In this document: piece after piece, positions 16,692 through 24,896 of the stretch
How positions within the stretch are numbered: position 1 is the first letter of the stretch
How the letters are laid out: every line of letters starts with the position of its first letter
Assembly (NCBI GenBank): GCA_045531205.1
Contig: JAZSDN010000096.1
Location: forward strand, 1-48,754
Direction: 5' to 3'
Origin: JAZNQL01 sp045531205
Lineage (GTDB): Bacteria; Bacillota; Clostridia; UMGS1883; UMGS1540
Length of the DNA stretch: 48,754 bases
Translations under genes and position numbers: made by a program
The notes under the pieces: model-generated
What the model was told of the DNA's origin: nothing
Database searches by the model: none
The model's input: the letters and a program-made list of their open reading frames with translations, nothing else

Positions 16692-17534
16692 CTACTTTTT
16701 TGTTGCAGAATACTTCATCAGCAAAATATCAGGATAATACGAAAGCTTTGCTTTTCGTAATCCTTCTATCCCCATATCTTCTTCTCTGTTTATATATTTT
16801 GCATTCGAAAACTCGTTTTTAACAAAAAGATTGTTTATTGCAGGATATGCACCTATAATATCAGCATTTGCTTTTTCTACGTGTATAATTGCTGTTTCGC
16901 TATTTTGCCATTCGCCAACACTTAAGGCAATAATCTCGCCTTCTATACGTATTATTGCACCGATTAAAGAAAGCTCTGCAAAATTATCGAACAAAAGTGT
17001 CATTGCGGTATGTTCTTTTTCGTCCTTTACTCTTTCGAGAGTGAAGTTTTTTGCTTCCTGAATATTTTCGGGAGTTATATTTTCATAAGAAAAATTGTTT
17101 TGCAAAAAGCGGTTTAAAAAGTTACGTTTTGAATGAAGCTTTTTTCCTGACAAGGTTATAAGCTTTTCAGCAGAATAGATATAGTCTGCTGCGTTACGGA
17201 TTTCTTTTATTTCAAAGGCTTCGCCGTCAAGCTTTTTTAAAAATTCCAGGTCATCGCTGTCAAGCACGCAGAGTTTGAATTTCTGATTCTGGTTTTTTAC
17301 GTATTCCTTTAGTGCAAAATAGCCTTTTTCTGTGTAAGGCATACGATAGCAATACTCGCCCCTGCAGTAAGAACGTACAAAAATTTCGTTCTCCCATTCT
17401 GCATACTCAAAATTTGCACTTTCCCATATAAAATAGCTTGTAAAGTTTCTTTCAGTACCCATTTTAAATGGCTTTTGCATAAAATATTCAGTTATTTTTT
17501 CTCTGTCTTCAAGATTAAATTTTTTAAATTCCAT
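16692..17534 (-). CDS. DUF2156 (LPG synthase C-terminal-like) domain protein
   Basis: A 280-residue soluble protein of the DUF2156 group, which has a double GNAT-like fold and is related to the catalytic part of lysyl-phosphatidylglycerol synthase MprF. Features include the early FTSYFIWESANFEYAEWENE and the basic KKLHSKRNFLNRFLQNN segment that is typical of the group. No membrane segment is present, so it is not a full MprF. It overlaps the end of tmk by 11 bases and precedes another GNAT gene. A role in transferring amino acids from aminoacyl-tRNA is possible but not shown. Confidence 0.8.
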   Translation of the reverse strand: MEFKKFNLEDREKITEYFMQKPFKMGTERNFTSYFIWESANFEYAEWENEIFVRSYCRGEYCYRMPYTEKGYFALKEYVKNQNQKFKLCVLDSDDLEFLKKLDGEAFEIKEIRNAADYIYSAEKLITLSGKKLHSKRNFLNRFLQNNFSYENITPENIQEAKNFTLERVKDEKEHTAMTLLFDNFAELSLIGAIIRIEGEIIALSVGEWQNSETAIIHVEKANADIIGAYPAINNLFVKNEFSNAKYINREEDMGIEGLRKAKLSYYPDILLMKYSATKK

Positions 17535-18186
17535 TTTTTATTATACCAACAATCTCACGGCTTATATCTTCTATGGCACGCAAAGAGCCTTCAACACAGT
17601 GTACTGTGTGCCATCCAAATTTTTCGGCTACATAAAAAGCGTTTTCGTACGATTCTTCAAGATATCTTGCGTTGCTTTCGTGTATATCCTTTTGTGCTTC
17701 GTTTGTTATTTTATTTGCCCTGTCTGCCATAAGCATACGCGCAGTTTCGGGTGGCATATCCAAAAAGATTACCAAATCAGGTATTGGTAAGCCGAGTTTT
17801 ACATATTCAAAATCGTAAACCCAATTCAAAAACCTGTCTTTTTCATCTTTATCCTTGATTTTTGCCGCCTGATGAATCATATTTGATGTAACATATCTGT
17901 CTGCTACAACTATTCCGCCCGAGTGCAAAAAATTGCCCCAATCCTTTTTGTATGAAGCATATCTGTCAACAGCATAAAATGCTGATGCGGCATAGGCTGA
18001 AACATCGTCAGGGTTTTTACCGAACTCGCCCGCAAGATACATTTTAACAAGTGCGGAAGAATCACTTTGATAATCGGGAAATGTTATTTTTCTTACATTT
18101 TTTCCTTCCGCTGAAAGAATATTATACACATTCTCTGTATGTGTGGCTTTTCCGCTTGAGTCAACCCCTTCAATTACCGTAAGCAT
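17524..18186 (-). CDS. tmk: Thymidylate kinase
   Basis: Tmk phosphorylates dTMP to dTDP. The 220-residue protein has an N-terminal P-loop (IEGVDSSGKATH, about residues 5-16), the DRYVTSNMIHQAA segment that includes the DR(Y/F) motif, and a LID region around ADRANKITNEAQKDIHE. It overlaps thyX by 17 bases at its start, which couples the enzyme making dTMP with the one using it. It also overlaps the following DUF2156 gene. The variant P-loop with K-A-T is acceptable for this family. Confidence 0.92.
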   Translation of the reverse strand: MLTVIEGVDSSGKATHTENVYNILSAEGKNVRKITFPDYQSDSSALVKMYLAGEFGKNPDDVSAYAASAFYAVDRYASYKKDWGNFLHSGGIVVADRYVTSNMIHQAAKIKDKDEKDRFLNWVYDFEYVKLGLPIPDLVIFLDMPPETARMLMADRANKITNEAQKDIHESNARYLEESYENAFYVAEKFGWHTVHCVEGSLRAIEDISREIVGIIKNGI

Positions 18187-18925
18187 CTTTTTTCTCCTTC
18201 ATTTTTCCGCATGACATTTTGCCTTCGGGGCAAATTCCTCTTACACAGGGAGGGCCTGATTTTTTAAAGAGAACGGGTGCTACTTTTTTTGCTTCCTGAT
18301 ACATTGCTTCTGCAAGTTCTCTTATCTCCCACTGTGCTCGCTCGCACATGCGAAGGCTGAAAAAGTTTTTAAGACTTCTTGCGTTGAAGGTTGCTATCAT
18401 ATTTGTTTCGCAAGCGTTTGGCAATACATAACGTGCATCTTCTATTGCTTTTTTCTGTGCAAGCTTGTCCGCTGTTTTTTCGTCGTTTCCTTCGGCAAGA
18501 AAAGCTTTATAATGCTTTTCTTTTAAAATGGCGGTAAGTTCGTCATAGGTTTTCTGGTCATCTTCCATTGCCTTTATAAAAAGAGCTTTTGCTTTTTCGT
18601 TATTTTCGATTTCGTGCGGAATTACATACTGAAACTGTCCTTCAGTAACATATCTCTGGCTTTTTACGCTGTAGCTTGCAATGCGGTGGCGTGTAATCTG
18701 TGCCAAAAGTGAACGGCTTACACCCTCTATCCCAAAGGTAAAGGTAACGTGTTCGATAGGGCTTTCATGTCCCATTGAAACAAGCATTTCTAAAAATCTT
18801 TCAACATTTTCGTCGGTAAGCTTGTCCATCAAGCTGTCTATTCCTGCTTCCGAATAACAAAGCTTTGCGGCAGCTGCTACTGCCTTTTCAGGTTCAGGTG
18901 TGTGGCGAAGTAATGTAACTTTCAT
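18170..18925 (-). CDS. thyX: Flavin-dependent thymidylate synthase
   Basis: ThyX makes dTMP from dUMP with methylenetetrahydrofolate, NADPH and FAD. The diagnostic motif RHRxxSxxxxSxR is present as RHRIASYSVKSQR (residues 79-91). The 251-residue length fits the family. The C-terminal part contains an extra cysteine-rich tail (CVRGICPEGKMSCGKMKE) that is not needed for catalysis in classical ThyX. It overlaps tagA by four bases and tmk by 17, so dTMP production and phosphorylation are encoded together. No thyA was seen in the window. Confidence 0.95.
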   Translation of the reverse strand: MKVTLLRHTPEPEKAVAAAAKLCYSEAGIDSLMDKLTDENVERFLEMLVSMGHESPIEHVTFTFGIEGVSRSLLAQITRHRIASYSVKSQRYVTEGQFQYVIPHEIENNEKAKALFIKAMEDDQKTYDELTAILKEKHYKAFLAEGNDEKTADKLAQKKAIEDARYVLPNACETNMIATFNARSLKNFFSLRMCERAQWEIRELAEAMYQEAKKVAPVLFKKSGPPCVRGICPEGKMSCGKMKEKKDAYGN

Positions 18926-19650
18926 TTTTTATCCCTCTTTCTTCCTTTGAATAATACTTTTAACATAAAAAGCGGTAATACACTCATTCTTATAATTCTT
19001 GACGGTTGTGAACAAAGGCGGTAAAACCACTCAAGTCCGTGACGGCAGAAAAACTCGGGTGCTCTTTTTACGTTGCCTGCAAAAACATCAACAGAGCCTC
19101 CCGCTCCTACTAAAATTTTTGCTCCCGTTTTGTCTTTATATTTATCTATCCATATTTCCTGATTCGGGAAGCCTATACAAACTAAAACAATATCTGCTCC
19201 CGATTCTTTTATTTCTTCTGCTACTTTTTCGTGGTCTTTTCGGTAGCCGTGTGCTGTTCCTGCTATTTTTATATTTCTTTTTTCAAGATTTTCGGCAGCT
19301 TTTTTTGCAACGCCCTCTTTCCCGCCGAAAATAAACACCGAATAATTCTTTTCTGCTGCTATATCAAAAAAGCTGTTCATAAGGTCAAAGCCCGCAACAC
19401 GCTCGGTTACAGGCTTTTTTAACATTTTTGAGGCATACACAACCCCTATTCCGTCGGGCACAACAAGGTCTGCACGTGACAGAACGGCTGAATATTCGCT
19501 GTCTTTATATGCTCTCATTATTATTTCAGGATTAGGAGTATATACAGCGTGCGGTTTATCTTCATTCATAAAATCGCACAGAATTTTAACAGAGTCTTTC
19601 ATTCCGCCTCTGTCTACATTTATTCCAAGTATGTTTACAGTATCCCTCAT
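18922..19650 (-). CDS. tagA: WecG/TagA/CpsF-family glycosyltransferase
   Basis: This 242-residue GT26-family enzyme transfers a sugar, typically N-acetylmannosamine, onto a lipid-linked GlcNAc in teichoic acid or similar surface polymer synthesis. Family motifs include YTPNPEIIMRAYKDSEY, DLVVPDGIGVVYASK, FIFGGKEGVAKKAAENL and VCIGFPNQEIWIDKYK. The C-terminal basic amphipathic tail (LPLFMLKVLFKGRKRDKK) fits membrane association as in TagA. It is the first gene of the tagA-thyX-tmk run, with a promoter at 19681-19709. The exact sugar donor is inferred from family. Confidence 0.88.
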   Translation of the reverse strand: MRDTVNILGINVDRGGMKDSVKILCDFMNEDKPHAVYTPNPEIIMRAYKDSEYSAVLSRADLVVPDGIGVVYASKMLKKPVTERVAGFDLMNSFFDIAAEKNYSVFIFGGKEGVAKKAAENLEKRNIKIAGTAHGYRKDHEKVAEEIKESGADIVLVCIGFPNQEIWIDKYKDKTGAKILVGAGGSVDVFAGNVKRAPEFFCRHGLEWFYRLCSQPSRIIRMSVLPLFMLKVLFKGRKRDKK

Positions 19651-19680
19651 AAAAAAATCACCTTTTTATATATTTAATAT

Positions 19681-19709
19681 ATTGTAACATACTTTTTTAT
19701 TTTAGTCAA
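19681..19709 (-). promoter_or_regulatory. Promoter of the tagA-thyX-tmk run
   Basis: Minus-strand -35 TTGACT (19704-19709) and -10 TACAAT (19681-19686) have a 17-base spacer. They lie in the gap between glgD and tagA, about 30 bases before the tagA start. The following genes down to about 9,847 overlap or are almost contiguous, so this may drive a very long transcript. Confidence 0.7.
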
Positions 19710-19716
19710 TTATTTC

Positions 19717-20829
19717 CTAAACTATTGCTCGTTTTCTTATAATCACGGGGTAGCTTTCCTGCCCGACGAGTCTTCCGCCGTCGCGGATAATGCACTCTTT
19801 GTCCAAAATTACATTATCAAGGTCGCATCCGTAGCCTATATTGGCTCCCTCCATTATGATTGAATTTTTAATGAGTGTATTACTGCCTATATTTACACCA
19901 CGGAATATTATGCTGTTTTCAGCCTCGCCTGAAATTGTGCATCCGTCGGCAATAAAGCAGTTTGTAAAATGGGCATTTTCGCCGTATTTTGTAGGTACTG
20001 AATTCTTTATTTTTGTGTAAATAAGGTTTTCTCCAGAAAAGAGTTCTTCTCTTATTTTTTGATTTAAAATATCCATATTACACGAAAAGTATGATGCTAC
20101 AGAATCTACAAGACCCACATAGCCATTAAACTCCCACGCATAAATTTTAAGTTTATCTATATTTTTTATAAAAGCATCCTTTACAAGGCTGTGTTCCCCT
20201 TTTGAAACACATTCCTCTATAAGCGACATAAGGAGCTCTTTTTCCATAACATACATATCCATTGAAGCATTGTTGCTTTTTGCTTTTTTGGGAAAAACTT
20301 CAATTCCCAAAACTCTGTTTTCGGAAAGTTCGAAAACTGTATGTCTTTCCATATTTTCTGCTGTTTCATCTTCTTCTTTGCAGTATATTGCGGTAATATC
20401 TGCACCGCTTTCTATATGCTGTTTTATAGCATCGTTAAAGGTTATATTACATATTCTGTGGCTTCCTGACAGGACAACATATTTTTGTCTGCTTCTTCTG
20501 AAATATGTCATTATCCCATAAAGCATATCTACGTCCCCGGAGCCGAAGGGATTTATATTCCCCGACAAAAACGGAGGGAGTACAAAAAGACCGTAATTTC
20601 CGCGGTGCAAATCCCATGCTCTGCCTGAACCCAAGTGGTCCATAAGCGAAGAATAATTGCTTTTTGTTGCAACTCCTACATTTATTATTCCTGAATTTGT
20701 CATAGCTGACATTATAAAATCAATAAGTCTGTATCTTCCCGCTACGGGCAATGCCGAAATATCTCTGTGTTCGGTGAGCTCGTAAAGACCTCTTTCTCCT
20801 GTCATAATTACGCCCATTGCATCGTTCAT
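19717..20829 (-). CDS. glgD: Glucose-1-phosphate adenylyltransferase regulatory subunit
   Basis: GlgD is the partner of GlgC in Firmicutes; the pair makes ADP-glucose for glycogen. The 370-residue protein has the nucleotidyltransferase fold and a C-terminal left-handed beta-helix (about 275-365, with repeats such as SIIFRGVNIGSNTLIKNSII). The N-terminal nucleotide loop found in GlgC as AGGQGSRLSSLT is replaced by MTGERGLYELTEHRD, so the catalytic glycine-rich motif is lost, as known for GlgD. GRYRLIDFIMSAMTNSGI is retained. It starts directly at the end of glgC with a one-base overlap, giving tightly coupled subunit production. Confidence 0.94.
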   Translation of the reverse strand: MNDAMGVIMTGERGLYELTEHRDISALPVAGRYRLIDFIMSAMTNSGIINVGVATKSNYSSLMDHLGSGRAWDLHRGNYGLFVLPPFLSGNINPFGSGDVDMLYGIMTYFRRSRQKYVVLSGSHRICNITFNDAIKQHIESGADITAIYCKEEDETAENMERHTVFELSENRVLGIEVFPKKAKSNNASMDMYVMEKELLMSLIEECVSKGEHSLVKDAFIKNIDKLKIYAWEFNGYVGLVDSVASYFSCNMDILNQKIREELFSGENLIYTKIKNSVPTKYGENAHFTNCFIADGCTISGEAENSIIFRGVNIGSNTLIKNSIIMEGANIGYGCDLDNVILDKECIIRDGGRLVGQESYPVIIRKRAIV

Positions 20830-22043
20830 TACTCCGCCTCCTTAAGCTTATTTTTGCAAGGTTTTGGTGTCAGTATATCTCTTTGCGTGTTTTCTCCCTC
20901 TTCGATATGCACATTGTCGGCTATTCTTATTCCGCCTCCGACTAAAGTTACGTTGCCCCGTCCTCCTATGATACAATTTCTTCCTATGACAGTATTATTG
21001 CCTATAATTGTATTTTCTATTTTACTGTCTGCACATATTTTTACATCTGACATTATTACGCTGTTTTTTATTACTGCACCTTTTTCTATTAAAACGCCTT
21101 CGGAAATTACGCTCATATCAATATCACCGTATATTTCACAGCCTTCGGTTACTATACTTTTTGTGACAAGTGCATTTTTACCGACAAAATGGGGTGCTTT
21201 TACAGATGTTCTTGTAAATATACGCCAGTCTTTATCGTACAAATCAAATTGTGAGGGGTTTCCTATTAAGTCCATATTTGCCTGCCACAGACTTTCTACA
21301 GTTCCTACGTCACGCCAATAGCCTTCAAATGGATAAGCATACATTTGTTCTCCATTCTGTAGCATTGCGGGAATAATATTTTTTCCGAAATCGTTTGAAG
21401 AATTTTTATTATTCTCGTCAATAAGAAGATATTTTTTAAGAGTCTGCCAGTTAAAAACATATATTCCCATTGACGCAAAATTACTTTTGGGGTTTTGGGG
21501 TTTTTCTTCAAACTCAACTATTTTATTCTGGGAATCGGTATTCATTATCCCAAAGCGCGATGCTTCGCTTAAAGGTACGCGTATTACGGCTATGGTTGCC
21601 TCTCCGCCTTGCTTTTCGTGATATTTTATCATTTTACCATAATGCATTTTATATATATGGTCGCCCGATAAAACAAGCAGATATTTAGGCGAAAACTGTT
21701 CTATAAATCCTATGTTCTGATATATGGCATTTGCCGTTCCTCTGTACCATTCTCCGCTATCACTTTTCATATAGGGTGGCAGAATATATGCTCCTCCCCT
21801 GTTTCTGTCAAGGTCCCACGGCTGTCCGTTACCTATATAGGTATTAAGTTCCAAAGGACGGTACTGGGTGAGAATCCCCACCGTATCTATCCCTGAGTGA
21901 GTACAGTTTGATAAGGTAAAATCTATTATCCTGTAACGCCCGCCATAGCTTACCGCAGGCTTTGCTATATCTTTTGTAAGTGATGAAAGCCTTGAACCTT
22001 GTCCTCCCGCAAGTATCATGGCGATACAGTGTTTACTTTTCAT
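20829..22043 (-). CDS. glgC: Glucose-1-phosphate adenylyltransferase catalytic subunit
   Basis: GlgC forms ADP-glucose from ATP and glucose 1-phosphate, the committed step of bacterial glycogen synthesis. The 404-residue protein has the intact N-terminal motif ILAGGQGSRLSSLTKD, then GGRYRIIDFTLSNC, the catalytic-region LLVLSGDHIYKMHYGKMI, and the substrate region FEEKPQNPKSNFASMGIYVF. The C terminus is a left-handed beta-helix with hexapeptide repeats. AAAGGAG precedes the ATG. glgD follows with a one-base overlap; glgA, glgB and glgP are not in the window. Confidence 0.96.
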   Translation of the reverse strand: MKSKHCIAMILAGGQGSRLSSLTKDIAKPAVSYGGRYRIIDFTLSNCTHSGIDTVGILTQYRPLELNTYIGNGQPWDLDRNRGGAYILPPYMKSDSGEWYRGTANAIYQNIGFIEQFSPKYLLVLSGDHIYKMHYGKMIKYHEKQGGEATIAVIRVPLSEASRFGIMNTDSQNKIVEFEEKPQNPKSNFASMGIYVFNWQTLKKYLLIDENNKNSSNDFGKNIIPAMLQNGEQMYAYPFEGYWRDVGTVESLWQANMDLIGNPSQFDLYDKDWRIFTRTSVKAPHFVGKNALVTKSIVTEGCEIYGDIDMSVISEGVLIEKGAVIKNSVIMSDVKICADSKIENTIIGNNTVIGRNCIIGGRGNVTLVGGGIRIADNVHIEEGENTQRDILTPKPCKNKLKEAE

Positions 22044-22137
22044 TTTGTTTTCTCCTTTATAATTTATTCAAACATGACATTTTATTTAAAAAATTTTTAA
22101 ATTATGTTACTTTTTTGTAAAAACTTTTTAATTTTAC

Positions 22138-22166
22138 TTGCAAAATTTCTTCTATACGTTTAAAAT
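22138..22166 (+). promoter_or_regulatory. Promoter of the cdaR-like/ftsEX region
   Basis: Plus-strand -35 TTGCAA (22138-22143), 17-base spacer and -10 TAAAAT (22161-22166). It lies in the divergent intergenic region after the glgC start and about 45 bases before the regulator gene. Confidence 0.7.
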
Positions 22167-22212
22167 ATATATAAGTACATATTTTTACTTCTATATGGAA
22201 TGAGGTGTTTTT

Positions 22213-23298
22213 TTGGTATCAAAATTTTCACAGGGGATGATTTATCAGTTAAACGATGCATTTGGCAGGCATACCGGTGTTATCGACGATATGGGAATAA
22301 TTTTTTCTTATACTGACCATTCCTATATCGAAAAAAATCTTGATGAAATTTTGTCCTCTTTAGAAAAAGTTGACAGATATCTTAAATTCGGCGGTTTTAC
22401 CTTTGCAAAGCCAACCAAAAACTCGGGATGTGATTTAATTGTTTTTGTTGAAGGCGAAGATGCAGAGGCTGCACAGTATGCAAACATTCTGTCTGTTTCT
22501 CTTTCGGGAGTAAAGCAGCTTCACGATGAGCATTACGACAAAACAACTTTGGTAAAAAATATTTTACTTGATAATGTTTTGCCCGGTGATGTACTTATGC
22601 GTGCAAACGAACTCCATATAGAATATGATTCCCCAAGAACAGTTATGCTTATTCGTTCTGCAGATGCAGTTGAATCATCTATTATTGAAATTGTTCAGAA
22701 TCTTTTTCCTGAAAAGGAAATTGATTTTACAATAGGTCTTGACGAATGCTCGGTCGTTTTGGTAAAACAGCTTTCCTGTGACGATACAGCTGAAAGTGTT
22801 AACGATTTGGCAAAAGACATTGTTGACACTCTTTGCAGTGAAGCTATGATAGATGTAACAATAGGTATAAGTGCAATAGCTCCCACCATAAAAGATATTT
22901 CGGGTGCTTACAGAGAAGCCCAGATAGCCATTGAAATATGCAAGGTTTTTGATACAGAAAAAAATATTATAAATTACGAAAATCTTGGTATTGCAAGACT
23001 TATTTATCAGCTTCCCACAACACTTTGCGAACTGTTTTTGCACGAAGTGTTCAAGAAAAAGCCTCTTGAGGTTTTAGACAGAGAAACACTTCACACAATA
23101 ATAAAGTTTTTTGAAAACAACTTGAATGTTTCTGAAACCTCACGTCAGCTTTATGTTCACAGAAATACTCTTGTATACAGACTTGACAAGGTACAGAAAC
23201 TTACAGGTCTTGATTTAAGAAATTTTGAGCACGCAATAACATTTAAGGTTGCTATGATGGTTCAAAAATATCTTGATTCAAATCCCAGCAAATTCTAA
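22213..23298 (+). CDS. CdaR/PucR-type transcriptional regulator
   Basis: This 361-residue protein ends with a PucR-type helix-turn-helix (FFENNLNVSETSRQLYVHRN followed by TLVYRLDKVQKLTGLDLR, about 297-335). A central degenerate GGDEF-like domain (about 165-255, TIGISAIAPTIKDISGAYRE) is typical of CdaR. The N-terminal 110 residues have no clear sensor assignment. The start appears to be TTG at 22213-22215, with GAGGTG about six bases upstream; no ATG fits as well. ftsE follows after about 26 bases, so the regulator may be cotranscribed with the FtsEX module. Its ligand and targets are unknown. Confidence 0.85.
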   Translation: MVSKFSQGMIYQLNDAFGRHTGVIDDMGIIFSYTDHSYIEKNLDEILSSLEKVDRYLKFGGFTFAKPTKNSGCDLIVFVEGEDAEAAQYANILSVSLSGVKQLHDEHYDKTTLVKNILLDNVLPGDVLMRANELHIEYDSPRTVMLIRSADAVESSIIEIVQNLFPEKEIDFTIGLDECSVVLVKQLSCDDTAESVNDLAKDIVDTLCSEAMIDVTIGISAIAPTIKDISGAYREAQIAIEICKVFDTEKNIINYENLGIARLIYQLPTTLCELFLHEVFKKKPLEVLDRETLHTIIKFFENNLNVSETSRQLYVHRNTLVYRLDKVQKLTGLDLRNFEHAITFKVAMMVQKYLDSNPSKF

Positions 23299-23324
23299 TT
23301 TTAAAACATAAGAAAGGTTTGAAA

Positions 23325-24011
23325 ATGATTTATTTTAATGATGTAACTAAAATTTATGATTCAAACAAAGTAGTTGCTCTTAAAAATGCTTCGCTTCATA
23401 TTTCAAAGGGTGAATTTGTTTTTCTTGTAGGACACAGCGGTGCGGGTAAATCCTCGCTTATACATCTTATGCTTTGCGAAGAGGTTCCTACAGAGGGCGA
23501 AGTTTTGGTTAACGGCTTTAATATAGGCAAGCTTTCGAGAAAAGAGATTCCGCTTTTAAGAAGAAGTCTTGGCGTTGTGTTTCAGGATTTCCGTCTGCTT
23601 GAGCAACGTACGGTTTATGAAAATGTTGCCTTTGCAATGAGAATTGTAGGTGCTCCGAGAAGTCTTATAAGAAGACGTGTTCCCGAAGTTTTGGAAATGG
23701 TAGGTCTTTTACATAAGGCTCATTCATACCCTGCCCAGCTTTCGGGTGGTGAACAGCAGCGTGTTTCTATGGCAAGAGCTTTGGCTAACAATCCTTCTGT
23801 TTTAATAGCAGACGAGCCTACAGGTAATCTTGATACAGAAACTGCAAACGAAATTATGAAAATCCTTGACAACATAAATAAAAGAGGCACTACTGTTGTT
23901 ATGGCAACACATTCAGAAAAAATTGTAAACGAAATGCAAAGACGTGTTATTGCAATTGAAAACGGCTCCATTGTAAGGGATGAAGAAAGGGGGCGCTATG
24001 ATGTCATTTAG
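23325..24011 (+). CDS. ftsE: Cell division ATP-binding protein FtsE
   Basis: FtsE is the cytoplasmic ATPase of the FtsEX complex, which activates peptidoglycan hydrolases. Its 228 residues hold Walker A (GHSGAGKSS, about 36-44), a Q-loop (VVFQDFRLLEQ), the signature LSGGEQQR and Walker B VLIADEPTGNLD. ATG at 23325 is preferred over TTG at 23319 because AAGAAAGG lies seven bases upstream of it. The end overlaps ftsX by about ten bases. A coiled-coil M23 hydrolase follows ftsX, which is the expected extracellular partner. Confidence 0.96.
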   Translation: MIYFNDVTKIYDSNKVVALKNASLHISKGEFVFLVGHSGAGKSSLIHLMLCEEVPTEGEVLVNGFNIGKLSRKEIPLLRRSLGVVFQDFRLLEQRTVYENVAFAMRIVGAPRSLIRRRVPEVLEMVGLLHKAHSYPAQLSGGEQQRVSMARALANNPSVLIADEPTGNLDTETANEIMKILDNINKRGTTVVMATHSEKIVNEMQRRVIAIENGSIVRDEERGRYDVI

Positions 24012-24873
24012 AGAACTTCGTTATTTTATAAGCGAGGCTTGCAAAAGTATATGGTACAACAAAATAATGACTTTAGCCGCTCTTATTACTGTAACAAGCT
24101 GTCTTTTGCTTTTTGGTGTATTTTTACTTTTCAGTATTAACGTAAACTATATTGCAGATCAGGTTATATCCCAATGTGAAATTCAGGCTTATATAAACAA
24201 GGATATTGATTATGCAGGGCTTGAGGCTATACAGGGACAAATTCAGGCTATTGACGGGGTTGCAACTGTTAGCATTGAAACACAGGAACAGGCATTTGAA
24301 AACTGCGTTAAAATGCTTGGCGACCGTGCAGATGGTTTAAATTCAGGATTTTTACGTCCTTCCTGCATTATTACTTTAAGTGACCTTAGCGCTGCGTCCT
24401 CTATTGCAGAACAAATAAAGGGTATTCAATTTGTTGAATCGGTTTCAAACAGACAGGATATTTTAAATAATATTCTTAACACAACAAATATAATCAAAGG
24501 TGCTACTCTTATTGCAATGCTTCTTTTATCAATAGTTGCGATATTTATTATTTCAAACACCATAAAGCTTGCTGTTCATGCCCGCGAAAAAGAAATTCAT
24601 ATTATGAAATATGTCGGTGCTACAGACTGGTTTATACGCTGGCCCTTTATTATAGAAGGTATAATAATAGGTTTTATCGGAAGTGTTATTTCTATACTTG
24701 TTACCTCTGTTGCTTACGGTTCAACCCTGGCGGCTTTATCAGGTTTCAATATTTTTGAATTTAAAGCTATTTCCGAAATATTGCTTATCCTTATTGCATT
24801 ACTTGTACTTATGGGTTGCGTTATGGGTGCTGTTGGAAGTGTAATTTCAGTACGCCGTCACCTTAAAGTGTAA
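24001..24873 (+). CDS. ftsX: Cell division protein FtsX
   Basis: FtsX is the membrane part of FtsEX. About 290 residues, with four membrane helices: one near residues 22-45, then an extracellular domain of about 120 residues (with repeated cysteine-containing stretches such as ISQCEIQAYINKDID), and three helices in the C-terminal half. The HAREKEIHIMKYVGATDWFI segment is the conserved FtsX motif. Two adjacent ATG codons (23998 and 24001) follow AGGGGG; the second has the better spacing. A longer frame from 23980 lies inside ftsE and is unlikely. The extracellular loop probably contacts the M23 hydrolase encoded next. Confidence 0.95.
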   Translation: MSFRELRYFISEACKSIWYNKIMTLAALITVTSCLLLFGVFLLFSINVNYIADQVISQCEIQAYINKDIDYAGLEAIQGQIQAIDGVATVSIETQEQAFENCVKMLGDRADGLNSGFLRPSCIITLSDLSAASSIAEQIKGIQFVESVSNRQDILNNILNTTNIIKGATLIAMLLLSIVAIFIISNTIKLAVHAREKEIHIMKYVGATDWFIRWPFIIEGIIIGFIGSVISILVTSVAYGSTLAALSGFNIFEFKAISEILLILIALLVLMGCVMGAVGSVISVRRHLKV

Positions 24874-24896
24874 TCCTTTAGGAAAGGAGTTATTTT

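Noticed and set aside
16692..17534. Full MprF lysyl-phosphatidylglycerol synthase
   Set aside because: Only a soluble 280-residue protein is encoded; the membrane flippase part is missing.
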